Source: Phellopilus nigrolimitatus
Taxonomy: Eukaryota > Basidiomycota > Agaricomycetes > Hymenochaetales > Hymenochaetaceae
Assembly (NCBI GenBank): GCA_021029095.1
Contig: JAJOHG010000105.1
Span: 30,897-94,896 of the forward strand
Direction of reading: 5' to 3'
Length of the DNA stretch: 64,000 bases
The translations under genes and the position numbers were made by a program. A model generated the notes under the pieces. The model had not been told where the DNA came from. It made no database searches and worked only from the letters and a program-made list of their open reading frames with translations. Below are positions 1 to 11,365 of this stretch, in pieces (position 1 is the stretch's first letter; each line of letters starts with the position of its first letter).

Positions 1-1844
1 ACGACCATTCCGAGTGTGATACCGAGGAATGGCAGACCACCAAGTTGAAAGGGGATGTTGTTCTAAAAGAGGCTAAATCGACTGAAAGAAGCGGATAGGA
101 GAGGCGCTGACTTACCTGTTCTATGAAAACAACAGGAAAGGCCTCGAAGAAGAAGCTGACATCGGAAGAATGGATTAAAATCCTTCTTGCCTAATTATGA
201 ACACCAACTTACTAAATGATGCTGTACGCTAAAGATACCCAGATGGCCGCGCCAATAATGATAGGTTCAGTGAAAAGCATCGCTATGATAGGTGATTCAT
301 GTTGTTGGGCTTCCTGTGCTTTCCTAGTTCGCAGCGCAGTAGACTCACTCACTAACGGGTCTGCCAATATGACTCCACACTAGCTCTTTCCTTGTCATAG
401 CATGTAATTCATGCGCGGCGAATGCGTTCGCATGTCCCTCTTTCCGAAGGCGCTTAGCACGACGTGCAAGAATAGTCGGGCCGTGCGTTTCGGGAAGGAC
501 AAATACTAGTGGCCAAATGGCAATGACCATGAACCAATGCACGCGAACGACCCAAAGCCTGATGGAAGGTCAGCGCGGCGACTTTATACACAGGGAAACA
601 GGACAGACCCGTGCGTCAGGTGGGCAGCGACAAAGAATCCGACGATAGAACCGAAAATTGGGCCGGAGAGCGGGCAGAACGCGCTACGGTGCGCTCAACG
701 AGAATTCGAAAGTATGCGTCTACCTCGGACTCACTAATATCCGATGGCTATGTCGCGTTAGTTTGGTTCAGGTATGAATATAATGTCCAAACACTCACCT
801 TGCTGAAGCTTTCGAGGAGTAGATGCATACATGCTAGTGTCATTGGAAAACGTAAGGGACTGGAAAGATTCTTGGTGTTGTTGTGAGACGTACTCAGCGA
901 TCGTTCCGCTTCCACTATCGAGGAATCTAGGTGAGAAATGACGCGTTTGAAAATGCGGCGACACTTACTTGTTCAGAGCACATGCTGCGCAGCATCCCGC
1001 AAAGAACCGGACTGTAAAAGAATCCTCAGCATCATAAAAAGACCTTTCGTGAACATATGTTCCACTGACAAACCAGAATGACAGCCAGGTTGTCCACAAA
1101 CGCAGATGGAATGATGACAGCTACGTAAACAGAAACTCAGAAGAGATATCACTCTGAAGCAAAAATAAACAAAATAAACAACCTATGAGCAATGGCCAAG
1201 ATATCATGAACGAGATCTGTCGACCGTAAAGTTCACTTAACGGTCCTAGAAAACATGCATGAGCATTCTGCGGCAGATCATTCCTGAGGAAGCTTACCCC
1301 CTAACAGAAAGCAAATAAGCGAAGTCAGTGAATAATGCGTCTACTGGAATATATTGACATACACAGAAGTGGACCAAATGCAAAACCTAGAACATAAACA
1401 GTCAGGCCTGTACTAGCTACCTCTGCGTTTACACCGAAGGTTTTTTGTATTTGGGTTTCCCCGGGAGCCTATGAGTTGGTCGAAAACCATAATCAGCATC
1501 ATACTAAAGTTCTCCGGAACTTCGGTGAATGCTGACATAGGATGACGAGCCGAATACTCTACTCCGGCAAAGAATTAAGCCTAACATAACATGATTGGCT
1601 GTAAAACGACATCTGAATAGACTCACGAAGTAAAGGAAAGCATGCATAGAATGCAGATGATACAGTTCTTCTTCGTTGTTGACCAATTCTTAGGATCCTC
1701 CGGGTCGGTTTCTGAAAAGACGACAATCTCCACGGTGTTAGCACCCCTCGAGATCGCCTCCTCTTCTCTAGAGTACTTCAGGCACGAGTTTCTTGCGGGA
1801 GGTACGATTACAGTGTTCTCCTCGGATTTCTCGAGATGGCTCAT
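1..1844 (-). CDS. MFS drug/polyamine-type transporter (3' end cut by window edge)
   Basis: Several exons on the minus strand encode a major facilitator superfamily transporter, probably the DHA1 (drug:H+ antiporter, polyamine/fluconazole-type) group. The start is the ATG at 1842-1844. The N-terminal tail carries DPEDPKNWSTTKK, the typical pre-TM1 motif of this group, followed by the first hydrophobic segment. Further on, at 345-542, LPETHGPTILARRAKRLRK is the signature that follows TM6 and opens the central loop. The last bases read toward FQLGGLPFLGITLGMVV, a later TM helix, so the C-terminal half lies left of position 1. Introns separate the pieces, for example one starting just after the first TM exon near 1626. 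Substrate is unknown. Family assignment is good; exon details between 545 and 1620 were not fully resolved. Confidence 0.8.
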
Positions 1845-2106
1845 GCTGAGCTCCTGAAGAAGTTTGAGGGAGTTCTTGAAGACGAGACAGCGGACGGCTT
1901 TGGTAGAAACACACTTTCATCTTATACTTAACTGTACACGGAAACCAAGTCTAGGCTGAGTCGGTTGCAATTCATTCTAAGCAGTAGCTCGGCCAGTGGT
2001 ATCAGCCCGACCGAAGCCCGACTCACGGAAGGTTTAGTCCAATATCACGTAAGCGCAACGCGTAAACAGCACAAGGAACAACGCTGCTATCTTTCGTGAA
2101 CATAAG
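1845..2106. other. Intergenic, upstream of the MFS gene
   Basis: Likely holds the promoter of the minus-strand transporter. I see no gene and no clear TATA box. Confidence 0.4.
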
Positions 2107-2543
2107 TCAATCTCAATTCTGTGGAAGGGGTTGTTGGTATGCGGCAGAGGCCGTCCGTTGATTTGGTTTGAACTCAATCTCGCCCGGTGATTTGGAAGAC
2201 AGATTTTTAGGCAGGAGAGATTGTGGAAGTCTGTTGAAAACTTGAAAAGTCGCACCAACAGTACCAACAGCCTCTCGAGGTGTTGGTATTATGGAAGAGC
2301 AAGTCGGACTTTCAAATCGACGTGCTTGATGACCTTTCGACCCATTTTCGGCCAATTTTTGATGTCTGTCGATCATTCGAATTCTGATATCCCCCGATCT
2401 CGTCCGATAATCATTTCGTGACTTTCCAACGAGCCACTTCAATTCTAAAATTGTTGGTATTTCTGGATCACGATTATCTCATCAAGGCCCATAAGGGATC
2501 GATCGTGTACCAACAAACTCGAGTTCCACAGAATTGAGATCGA
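2107..2543. mobile_element. MITE-like non-autonomous DNA element (437 bp)
   Basis: The two ends are inverted copies: 2107-2126 (TCAATCTCAATTCTGTGGAA) matches the reverse complement of 2524-2543 with one mismatch in 20, and a further TTGTTGGTA block recurs inside both ends. There is no credible coding sequence inside. A second palindrome sits within, about 2262-2290, with TACCAACA and TGTTGGTA arms around CCTCTCGAGG. The target duplication is unclear; a TA just outside each end is possible with a one-base offset. The ends do not match those of the transposon at 3989-7558, so that element is probably not its driver. Confidence 0.6.
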
Positions 2544-3986
2544 TTATAGTTTGACATTGCACGGTGGACACTTTGCTTGAGGTACGTGTGAGACTTGTTT
2601 TCAAGATAAGGGGTCTAAAGCGTCAGAGTGGAGAATGGGAGATTCTCGAAAAAACATCTCTTGCGCCACTGGTGGTCATACGCTGCAACAGCCTTTCCGA
2701 CCTCATCCACGTCAGATCAAGTAACTAAGAGATATAGACTATATTCCTATGAAAGATGTCCAAGTCGATGTGATGCTGCGAAGTGAACTCTTGAAGACGA
2801 GTTTCCTTGAAATTTCGTTGTTCGGACGTCCAGTTTACTTCAATAATCACATCATGATCGTGATTGATTCCATTAACACGTTGCTTCGTAGCAAAAGGGT
2901 CAAGGTCGAATACAGCCCAAAGACGCTAGTAGAGAATAGCACTGAATTTCTACAAAGGGATTCGCTTCTTCGCAACACTTGGCCTCCAGTAGTTCATTGT
3001 CGTGTTAAGTTCCGAGCCATCGCACAACTAAGCTCCCCAGACCTGCCGTCAAGTGGGCAGAAGGGGTCCAGTCTTGAGAGGCCATGATATGCACCTTCAT
3101 ATATATTGACCAGACCACTCTGTGATAGCCTTTTGCGTCTCGCTGTCTACCTGAGAAAAGTCATTTAGCACACATTAAGCATGCTGAAGCAGCGTATAGA
3201 AGCATTGCCAGGTCCAATGCTGCGAGGGCATGCAAGTTGGAGGGGAAGCGAGCCTTGCTTTCGAGCTGCAAGCATTACTTGAAGCCTGAGCAATTATGAA
3301 GACGTTGGTGCGATAACCTTGATACCCGTTGCCCAGTTCCAGCTGAAGATGTCGCGTTCGCGCAGTCGTGGCTCTATGAATAGCTTCAAGGTCAGCTTCA
3401 GACGAAGTTACGAGTCGGCGCTTGAGTCAATTCGAGCTTCGTTGTCTTCTTTTCGCATGAGCAGCCGGGAACAAAGGAGCTCCATTGGAGTGAGTTGTGC
3501 AAGCGATGGATGGAACTTGGATGGCTAGCTTCATCAGCTTCACTCACAGCTTGACCCTCATTTCCACCCTATGCCTCGCCGTTCACATCAACCTGAATAT
3601 TTTTGTTACGAGAACATGCATACCAGGCGTAAAGAAACACACTTCAAGTTGGCTCACCAGACATCACTGTATGCGTTTCTAGCAAGCGTATATGAATGAA
3701 GCAGTCGATGGGCGAAAAATGCGAAAAAATGAAAAGCAAAAATGTATTGTTGCACTCGGGACAACTCAATCTGCCACGCGTCTCAATAGCATTATGATTA
3801 CATAAACGACGTCTCATCCGAATACGTTCATCACCACAAATATCTTCCATGAGTACGGTGCTTCGCTATCTTTGGCTATCTTTGGCTAGTATTCCGGTGA
3901 CAATATCTCGTTATCCCAACGCCAATCTGAGGTGGACGCCTGTCAAAATTCTTTCAGATCCGCAATGTCTTGACGAGTCGATGTGC
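2544..3986. other. Gene-poor stretch left of the transposon
   Basis: Only short unsupported open frames occur here, such as 2749-3087 (+) and 3319-3528 (+), with no recognisable domain or splice context. It reads as intergenic or degenerate DNA. Confidence 0.4.
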
Positions 3987-3988
3987 TA

Positions 3989-4000
3989 CAGTGCATTAAG
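3989..4000 (+). repeat. Left terminal inverted repeat of the transposon
   Basis: CAGTGCATTAAG directly after a TA dinucleotide; pairs exactly with 7547-7558. Confidence 0.85.
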
Positions 4001-4244
4001 GCAAAAGCCAACAAGCCGGAAAGGTCCGAATTACTTTTCTATCTACATTTGCTACAATTTCCTGTGACCTATTTGTTTATATGCATTGGTTAGAGGCCAT
4101 GCGTGCCTACAGATCTTGTATCGCAGATTTTTCAATTGTCGACTTTTTATTTTCGAGCCAAAATTTTTTGAAACAAGAAAAATATTAATTAAAATATATT
4201 ATTAATCGCCTAATATAGTGTATTATGTAATTTAAGCGCTCGTG

Positions 4245-7200
4245 TCAATTGTCTTTCGAGCTCTGCTCGAGCATCTGGAGGGCCTCGCGAACTTCTGCGG
4301 CCTCTGGGATGCGGCGATGTGACTTGTATCTCTTTACTGCGATGGCCGTTTCATGATAGCTTAGTCCTTTTCTAATAAAATTTCCAAATTATTGTGAGTC
4401 GGTCATTCAGAGAGAAAATACATACCTGTATGAGTCCATGTATCGCCAGCATTTGCGGAAGAATCGGCGTATAGTGGTGACATCACAGAGATCCAAGCAC
4501 TGAGGCACGAGTGCTCTAGAGGTCGGAAATTTTCCATCATTGAGTTCACGGTATCCTTGGTAGAAATGAGAATTCGGCAACAAAAGTTGAGAGTCAAATA
4601 ACGACGTACTGTACTTCCCAAAGCCCCAGTACATCTCAATAGCGTTCAGCTCACAATGGAATTTGGGTAGAAAAAGGCAAATGTGCCCTCGGCTCTCGAT
4701 GTATGTTTGAATCATGGGCTTCTCGTTGAGGAAGTCCTTCTGCAAAGAAAGGACACGTTTTGCACAACACCAACGACTTTCCGACTCAACGATCGGCGTT
4801 TGCACTGCCTGGATGTCTGCTTCGTTTAGTGTATCCTCCTGGCCAGAGCTTTCCGCCTCCGCAACGCGCCGGAGGGCATCTTTTTTTGCCTGTGACAGCT
4901 TGCAGACTTTACACACACCTTTTACCTTGCGCTCACCACCAAGTTCCGTACACAGTCTATCCCAGACTGGAACCCGCTCCTTCAAAACTGCAATCATCCC
5001 CTTTGGCTTTCCAGCCAGGCTTGAGTCCGGGTAATCCGGTGGGTAGCACATTTCTTGCACCTGTCCACGAGTGTCCAGTCGGCCGGCATTTGGAGCTGGG
5101 TTTTCCATTGGGATAACCGTGTCATGGAGCCTTGACTGCTTGCCACCAGGGTTGACATTCATATTGTTTGTATTGAGAGCATCCGAAGAAAAAGCTTCAT
5201 GTGAGGAAGAACAGTCAAAGACGAAAACTGCAGTTGCGTGGGGGAAAAGATAGTCAAAGATGTCGACTGCGTGCCCGAGCTGCACAAGAAGCTGTGACAT
5301 GTCCCACCATGCGTCATGACTTTTTCCGGGATATATAATTTTGCGAATGTCTGTTAGCTTCAGCTGCGATTCTGTCGGTAATTTAGCATGCTCAATCAGC
5401 TGCGCTGCACTGAGACTGAGCCGACCAGTGTCCGAGCGCTCGCACAAAAAATCGGAAACGTGAATTGCACGTCCATTTCCCTTCTGGCGAAGTGGCTGCT
5501 GATTATTCGTCAACCACATTTCCCGATGCTGGTCGTTGACATGAAAAATAGATTCATCTTGGACACATAATATGTGCTCGTGCTCTCCTCCCTGAAGTGT
5601 TAATGGAAATGGCTCTAATGTTGCATTGTCGTACTGGCACATGAATCTGTAATAAATAATAATAATAATAATAATAATTAGCTTTATATTTTGTAAAATA
5701 TGGATTAATTGATTACCTTTCGAGCTCCTTAATCTTTGCAAGAAAAATATCACGGCTATTGACAACATCCATACGCTCATGTCCATCAACAAAAACCCCT
5801 TTCGCTATTGTATGAGGGACATAGCCAAGCTTTCGAAGCCAGCTGCAGGCCGTTGGAATCGATATCTTTCTGGATAGTCCTTTTGGGGTCGCATCAGGGT
5901 CAATAGAAGGTAGAATATGTTCCGTAAAATGCTTGCGGAGTTTTCGAGGCTTTATCTCGCCGAGTTTCTGTGCAGCCAAGTAACGTCTGACATTCAAGCA
6001 AATTGCCTCGTTGTCAAGCCAAGAGGCATGAGAAGAATGTTTTCCACGGCGGTACGGAGGCAATCTGTGGTGATGAATAATATAATTTGCATTGTATCGC
6101 ACCTGCCGTGCAAAATAAGGTCCCTTTCCCATGCGAGCTGCAACTTTTAGACTTGCACTTGTCCAAGGCTGTTTGCACTTCGGATGCTTCCGTAGCTTTT
6201 CTCGCAGCTTGTAATAATCTGCAATAGCAGTTAAATGCATAAGATTGTGCATCACGATGCCAGTAGCTTTTAGTTTCCGAATATCTTTCAGTAGTTTTCC
6301 AACAATTTCAAGGAGATTATCCTCTGGCCCTTCAATGTCTTCTTCAAGTAACTCCCGAGCTTCGTCACTGGGTTCATGTAAGTCATCTTCACCATCTGAT
6401 TCGGCATCAGAATCCAACACTGAGTTCAAACTTAGAGCGATGAACTCGTCATCGGCAAGGGGTGGAAAGAAAGAAGGCCGAGACAGATGCCATAAAGCAC
6501 TGGCATTGAGAGGCTCGACTTGATTCTCTTCGGAGTCCGGCTGTTCACAACCCGCAATCAGATTGCTTCTTTCCTGAGAATTTCTGTGGGCTTACCTCTA
6601 GATCACTGATCCATGCGTCACTGAAGTCCTCACATTGCTCATTTCCCAGCACGGTTTCCAGCTCAATCATGCATGCTGCCACGGAAGCTTCCCATTCTAC
6701 TGAAGTGAACTCGTCGACATTGAGGGTGAGGTCAATGTCTGGGAAATCTATTGTGTGTGCAGGCCGCTTTTCCTGAGAATGTTGGTCAGTTTTCAGTGCA
6801 GACACAAATTACAGATTGTTGCGCTCACCGGCAATGATTTCCTGTTACTCACAAGCCAGTCCGTTATCTCTTTACAGCCTTTTGCAGACTCTGACCGCTT
6901 CTTTTCCTTCACCCTGCCCCTCCAATTTGTTGTCCGTGATTGACCGATGTAGACTGGAGGCCGATTCCCCATAGTTTTTCTCTTCTTTGTCTAACCATAA
7001 ATATTAAATGCTGAAGAAACAAGCTCTGCGCTACTGAAGTTTTACCATGTGTCCATTGTGTTTCTCCACCTGTCTGAACTGACCCATAAACCGGCACTTC
7101 AGGCCCTCGAAGGCATCCAGGAAAACTTCGGCATCTGTATTGTTTTCGCACCCACGGCCTGCTTCTTCTGCGTCATAATTGTCGTCCGAAGTCGAAGCAG

Positions 7201-7291
7201 CTGATGGGTTCTTTGCTGATTTGACAAATCCCGGTGCTTCAGAAGTCCATTTCGCATTAGCCAGTCGAGATTTGCGATTTGCCTTAGGCAT
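4245..7291 (-). CDS. DDE transposase of the Tc1/mariner-type element (six exons, about 910 aa)
   Basis: Exons by hand: 7291-7046, 6990-6853, 6772-6596, 6540-5717, 5646-4426, 4371-4245. All introns are GT-AG and all phases agree, giving an uninterrupted protein of about 910 aa from ATG (MPKANRK) to TGA. Exon 4 holds the DNA-binding/linker region ending GVFVDGHERMDVV, a hallmark just before the catalytic core. Exon 5 holds the DDE residues: QDES, then VFVFDCSSSH, then LPKFHCELNAIEMYWG, the IS630/Tc1 '(P)ELNxIE' motif. Between the second D and the E is an insertion of over 150 residues with a CKVC pair. The last exon ends in a basic helix typical of these basidiomycete proteins. It cuts and pastes DNA in the nucleus. 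No frameshift or stop was found, suggesting recent insertion. Intron 4 carries an AAT microsatellite (5650-5679). Confidence 0.85.
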
Positions 7292-7546
7292 TCCAGCAGA
7301 GTAGATAGAAAATTCTGACCAGATGTAACAGTGAACACGCCGCCAGGCAGCCGCATAGCACCCAAATATTATTATTATTATTAATTTAATTTAATTTAAT
7401 TTTTTTTTTCTCAAAAAATTTGAAACATTCTGAAAAAATCGGGAAATTGCGAGAAATTGCGTATTTTGCTTACTTCTATTAGCGAAACTCAAAAAGAAAT
7501 CCGAAATTCGCAAAATTCCGGCCTCCACCCAGTTGATGCTTTATGG

Positions 7547-7558
7547 CTTAATGCACTG
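7547..7558 (-). repeat. Right terminal inverted repeat of the transposon
   Basis: CTTAATGCACTG directly before a TA dinucleotide; exact inverted copy of 3989-4000. Confidence 0.85.
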
Positions 7559-7560
7559 TA

Positions 7561-8756
7561 GTACATATTCAGGGTACTTGTATGCCACTTCTCAGAGGTG
7601 AAGTTACAGCACTATAACTTTACTTGGGAGTTCTGACGAGTACTCTGACCCTGCATCAAACGTTCGACTACAAGAGCCTCCTACTCGAGACTCAACAGAA
7701 ATTTTTAAACACATTGCGCTGGGCTGCGATACAAGTTCAATGACACGAAGGCTTGTCGGAGCGTACTGTCGCGAGTGCAGTACATTGTACAACGCGGCGG
7801 CTGCCTCTGTGGCGTCGGCAGGTGCCCCTAATCGTTGATGCCGAATCCAACTGGGGTTGAGCGTGTGACCATGACGGACATGGCTTTTTCTTCGTTGACT
7901 TTCCTCGAGATATCGGCTTCCGAGACGTAACTTTCAGCACTTCGCGCCTCGATACCCAAGATGTACGCTTTTCCCGAGATGTTGAAGCGTCGCATAGCGT
8001 TCAATCCAAGCGGTATTCTCGGACGACAGCTTAGTTGAGTGGATCCCTTTTCCATGAACCTGCTTCGGCTACAAGTTTACATCTGAACTTCCGATCCTTT
8101 GTTTTTTGAAGGCGGTCCGCAGTCAGCTATTAGTAGCGCGTACTGGCATCATGGTGATTGCTTACGTTCTTCTTATTTATTTACTCTGTTAGCCCGACTG
8201 ATGTACAGTATTTGTATGTTTTTAAACTTAGGCTCGGGGTTTTAAAAGTTGCTGATCCGGTTCCGTGCACTGCTCGCCGATTCGCCAATTCCACTGGCGC
8301 CTACTTATACAAGGCGAACTTTACGTGCGTGGTTCTGAGAAAGGAAAGAAGAACATGAGAGTGCCACAGCACCTCCTCTAGTTTCCATATCTCACGGCAG
8401 AGGTTGGAAGATGGTTTGAGCTCTATGCCTCCCTGATGTGGCTGATGTCTCCCGAGGTTCGGTTTCCAGAAGCTCTCCAAGCCGAGGAATACTATGAGAT
8501 CTTGAAACATTCTATTTCTTGTATTGTGAAGTGCTTCCGTCAAAATCACAAACGTGGCTGTCCGGATATCTTGAGGTTGAGGACCATTGTGTATGGCTCT
8601 TCGATTCTTCAATCTTCAAGCGGCTGCACCACGTGTTTGGAGTCCTTTATCTTTCGGAAGATCTTTAATGATTCAAGAAGCGCTTGGACAGCTTGGAAGC
8701 TTGTCCTTCGCTGTCGGCATCTACAACTCACAGTGGCTCTACAGGTGTCTCTCCGT
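7561..8756. other. Intergenic between transposon and DUF6534 gene
   Basis: About 1.2 kb without a supportable gene. The longest frames (7828-8055 on minus, 8436-8840 on plus, 8301-8612 on minus) overlap each other, lack splice support and show no family motif. The right end contains the promoter of the next gene. Confidence 0.4.
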
Positions 8757-8767
8757 TATATAAAAGG
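8757..8767 (+). promoter_or_regulatory. TATA box of the DUF6534 gene
   Basis: TATATAAAAGG lies 51 bp upstream of the ATG at 8818, in the correct orientation. Confidence 0.55.
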
Positions 8768-8817
8768 CAACGGCTCGAGAACGACGGGCACCTCTGGGCT
8801 TAGGTTCACCAACTGTC

Positions 8818-10902
8818 ATGGATGCAGACCTCGCTGCTGAGCTTTTCGTCTCACTCAAGATTGCTCTCTCGGCTGCCTTCATCGGATACAGTGTTGCGAC
8901 AACGTAAGCTCCGATCGTGTCCACATTCACCATCCTCTTTTTATTGACGAGGATCTATAGACTATATGGAATTACCTGTCTCCAGCTATATCTCTATTAT
9001 CGCAATCATGCGAAAGACCAGCTATATGTCAAGATAATAGTATGAGTCTTGATCTTGAACTTATTTCTCTGTCATGCTGAAATGATACCTTCTAGGTCGG
9101 TGTTCTATGGTCTGTGTCTGAACGGCTAGTGCACTTCAGCTTCTCCTCAAAAAATGTACTTTTAGGGTTCTTGATACTCTGACCACTGTGCTTGTTGGGC
9201 ATACGCTCTATACCTATCTGGTACTCAAACTCGGGGAAGCGAACATCGTCTTCACAATTCCTTGGTATGAACAAGACCTTATCCTTTGCATGTGTAGCCG
9301 TATGCTTAAAATTTATCAGGAGCTATGCCGTTAGTTTTTCTTCTACTTTTTTTTTCTTCGATCCGGAAAACTAATGACAAATGACTTGACTACGAGCAGC
9401 TGCAAACTGAATGTGTGGTAAGTGGTGGCGTTTTCTCTATTTACCGCCTTCTTTTCTAATCATTCGGAAATGAAGGATACAATCACTTTTATTACTCAAA
9501 GGTGCGTCGGATTTAAAAACTGTTGGGGTCCCTTGACAAGACCTCCTCCAGTTTCTTCGCCTGGCAAATTTGGATGGGTAAATAAAATCAGAATAACAAG
9601 TGAGGCGCTTACTGACTCCGGAATCGAATTCTAGTCAGCAAAAATAGATACCTATTTTGGGTGATTGTAAGCAGACTTCCTAATTTCACCCGTTTCTTAT
9701 TCATATGCCTTACACGTTCGGTCAGATTGTTTTGGCCTTTTTTGCCATAGGTAATTGTTATCTGCCTTAACCTTTCTTTGGCTCGGTGGCTAATCTTAAA
9801 GCTACAGGTTTAGACATGGGTAAGGATTGATTTTTCTCTATTATGCTAAAATGCAACAGTCAATTAAGAATATGTGATTGTTCAGTGGTTGTGGTCCATC
9901 TGTAAGTTTGGTGATCTTTATACATAAATTTGAGACCAGACTAATTTTTTATCCGTAGGTTCCGCGATCAGTCAGGTCTTTCTCTGGCTAATCCAACTGT
10001 CTGGGTTCGTCCACGTCTACTATACAGGTTACTTCACCCAACGCACGTCTAGGTTTCTGGAAGCGTTGTGCAGGGTATCGACGCCCTTAATGATATTATT
10101 ATCACAGTCAGCTTCATCTACTACCTGAAAGCACACCGCAGTACGTTCAGAACGTAAGCTCGCTATCTACTCCTTTGCCTCAAACAAGAACCAAGTACAT
10201 TTTAGGAGTACCCAACAAATGGTCGACAATCTCATCATATACGCCGTCACTAGAGGCATTCTTACGGTGTACGGCAAGAAATTTTTCATCTTTAATTTAA
10301 AAACAAAACTGAATCTAATCCGACTTTCAGGGTTACACAAATAGTTTTCGTGTCACTGGTAAGAGGCCTTCCTATCTCTATTTCTCGTCGCTTATGTTCG
10401 AATTATAGGACGTAGCATTTCCCGGTATAGTGTATTGGCTGCCCTTCCAACAAGCCGTGGGAAAACGTCTGTCCACTCTTATTGGGATTCATTGCCAATC
10501 TTCTAACAGGATGTCTAGTATATGTCAACTCAGTACTGGCCGCGTATGTTTTTTTACCACGATTCTCCTGATTTTAGCATTCTAATGAGGCAAATTTCTA
10601 TTAGCTTAAACGCACGGAAATCATTAAACAGTTCTACTACCAACGTCATTTTCTCAGGAGGATCCTCTCCCGGAGATTTATCAACCAGGACAACTGAGGG
10701 AGATGAGCGCGCAACTGTGAGTCTCATACTGCTCCTCTGCTGTATATCAAAGACCTGTCTACTTAGATTTTTGATTCAGGGAACGGTTCATTCTATGTCA
10801 TTCGCTGAAAACTGTGCTTCAAAAATAACAACGAAGTCTTTCGTCACTGAGAGCAGCGCTGTAAGCATGAAATTGAGTATTAGTACCATGGCTCGCATTT
10901 AA
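8818..10902 (+). CDS. DUF6534-family seven-TM membrane protein, intron-rich
   Basis: Start ATG at 8818 after a TATA box. First exons: 8818-8903, 8961-9039, 9096-9109 (14 nt), 9166-9264, 9320-9329 (10 nt), all in phase. They read LYGITCLQLYLYYRNH, then VLWVLDTLTTVLVGHTLYTY, the conserved TM2-TM3 pattern of the DUF6534 family, which is greatly expanded in Agaricomycetes. Later exons give FFAWQIWM, VSKNRYLFWVI, then DIIITVSFIYYLKAHRS and QQMVDNLIIYAVTRGILT, the family C-terminal block, and VYVNSVLA then LNARKS, its usual end, before a Ser/Thr-rich tail. Function of the family is unknown. The exon structure between about 9410 and 9640 is uncertain; a lesion there cannot be excluded. The terminal stop at 10900-10902 is the likely end. 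Confidence 0.72.
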
Positions 10903-11365
10903 CCTTGCATATCTTTAGCAAAGCATTGTCTAAATTAGTAACGTATAGCGTCACTTATTCTGTAATTCCAATTATTCGCCAAACGATGCTCTGCACATTT
11001 CACGCCATGTACACTGCTCTTGCTCTGCTGTATTTGTTTAATTTTATCTACATTGATGTCGGACAGCTCATTTTAGTTTCTGTTTATGTTATTATTTGAT
11101 TCGTAACTGTCAGTTTTCTCGAGCAACATGAAATACTTCGCCAGTGTCCATTGATTGGCCGAAAAAAGCACAAGGCAAAGCTTCGAGTTATCGTACGGGT
11201 TTCCGCTCAAGTAAATCATACTTATGCGTATACTGCGTAAAAAAAAAAAAGATAATGCAAGGCGACCAGCCAGATGACATGGCTTATGTAATAAGCAAAG
11301 GCAACCGTCGAAATTTACATAAAATCTAACGACTTCCCTTTCTTCGATGTTGAACATCGACGACC
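10903..11365. other. Intergenic with F-box gene promoter
   Basis: AT-rich spacer with an A tract near 11240. No gene seen. Confidence 0.4.

Larger units (their letters stand above)
3989..7558 (-). mobile_element. Complete Tc1/mariner-type (IS630 superfamily) DNA transposon
   Basis: The element is flanked by TA on both sides (3987-3988 and 7559-7560), the hallmark target duplication of Tc1/mariner. Its ends are CAGTGCATTAAG at 3989-4000 and CTTAATGCACTG at 7547-7558, a perfect 12-bp inverted repeat. Weaker similarity with small gaps continues for about 35 bp more (AAAGC, then GGCCGGAATT-like sequence). Length is 3570 bp, long for mariner but consistent with a large intron-containing transposase. 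Subterminal regions (4100-4230 and 7365-7500) are AT-rich. The single gene is read from the right end leftward. All parts needed for an autonomous element appear present; activity is inference. Confidence 0.87.

Noticed and set aside
2749..3087. Plus-strand frame of 112 codons
   Set aside because: No recognisable domain or splice partners and it lies in repeat-rich intergenic DNA.
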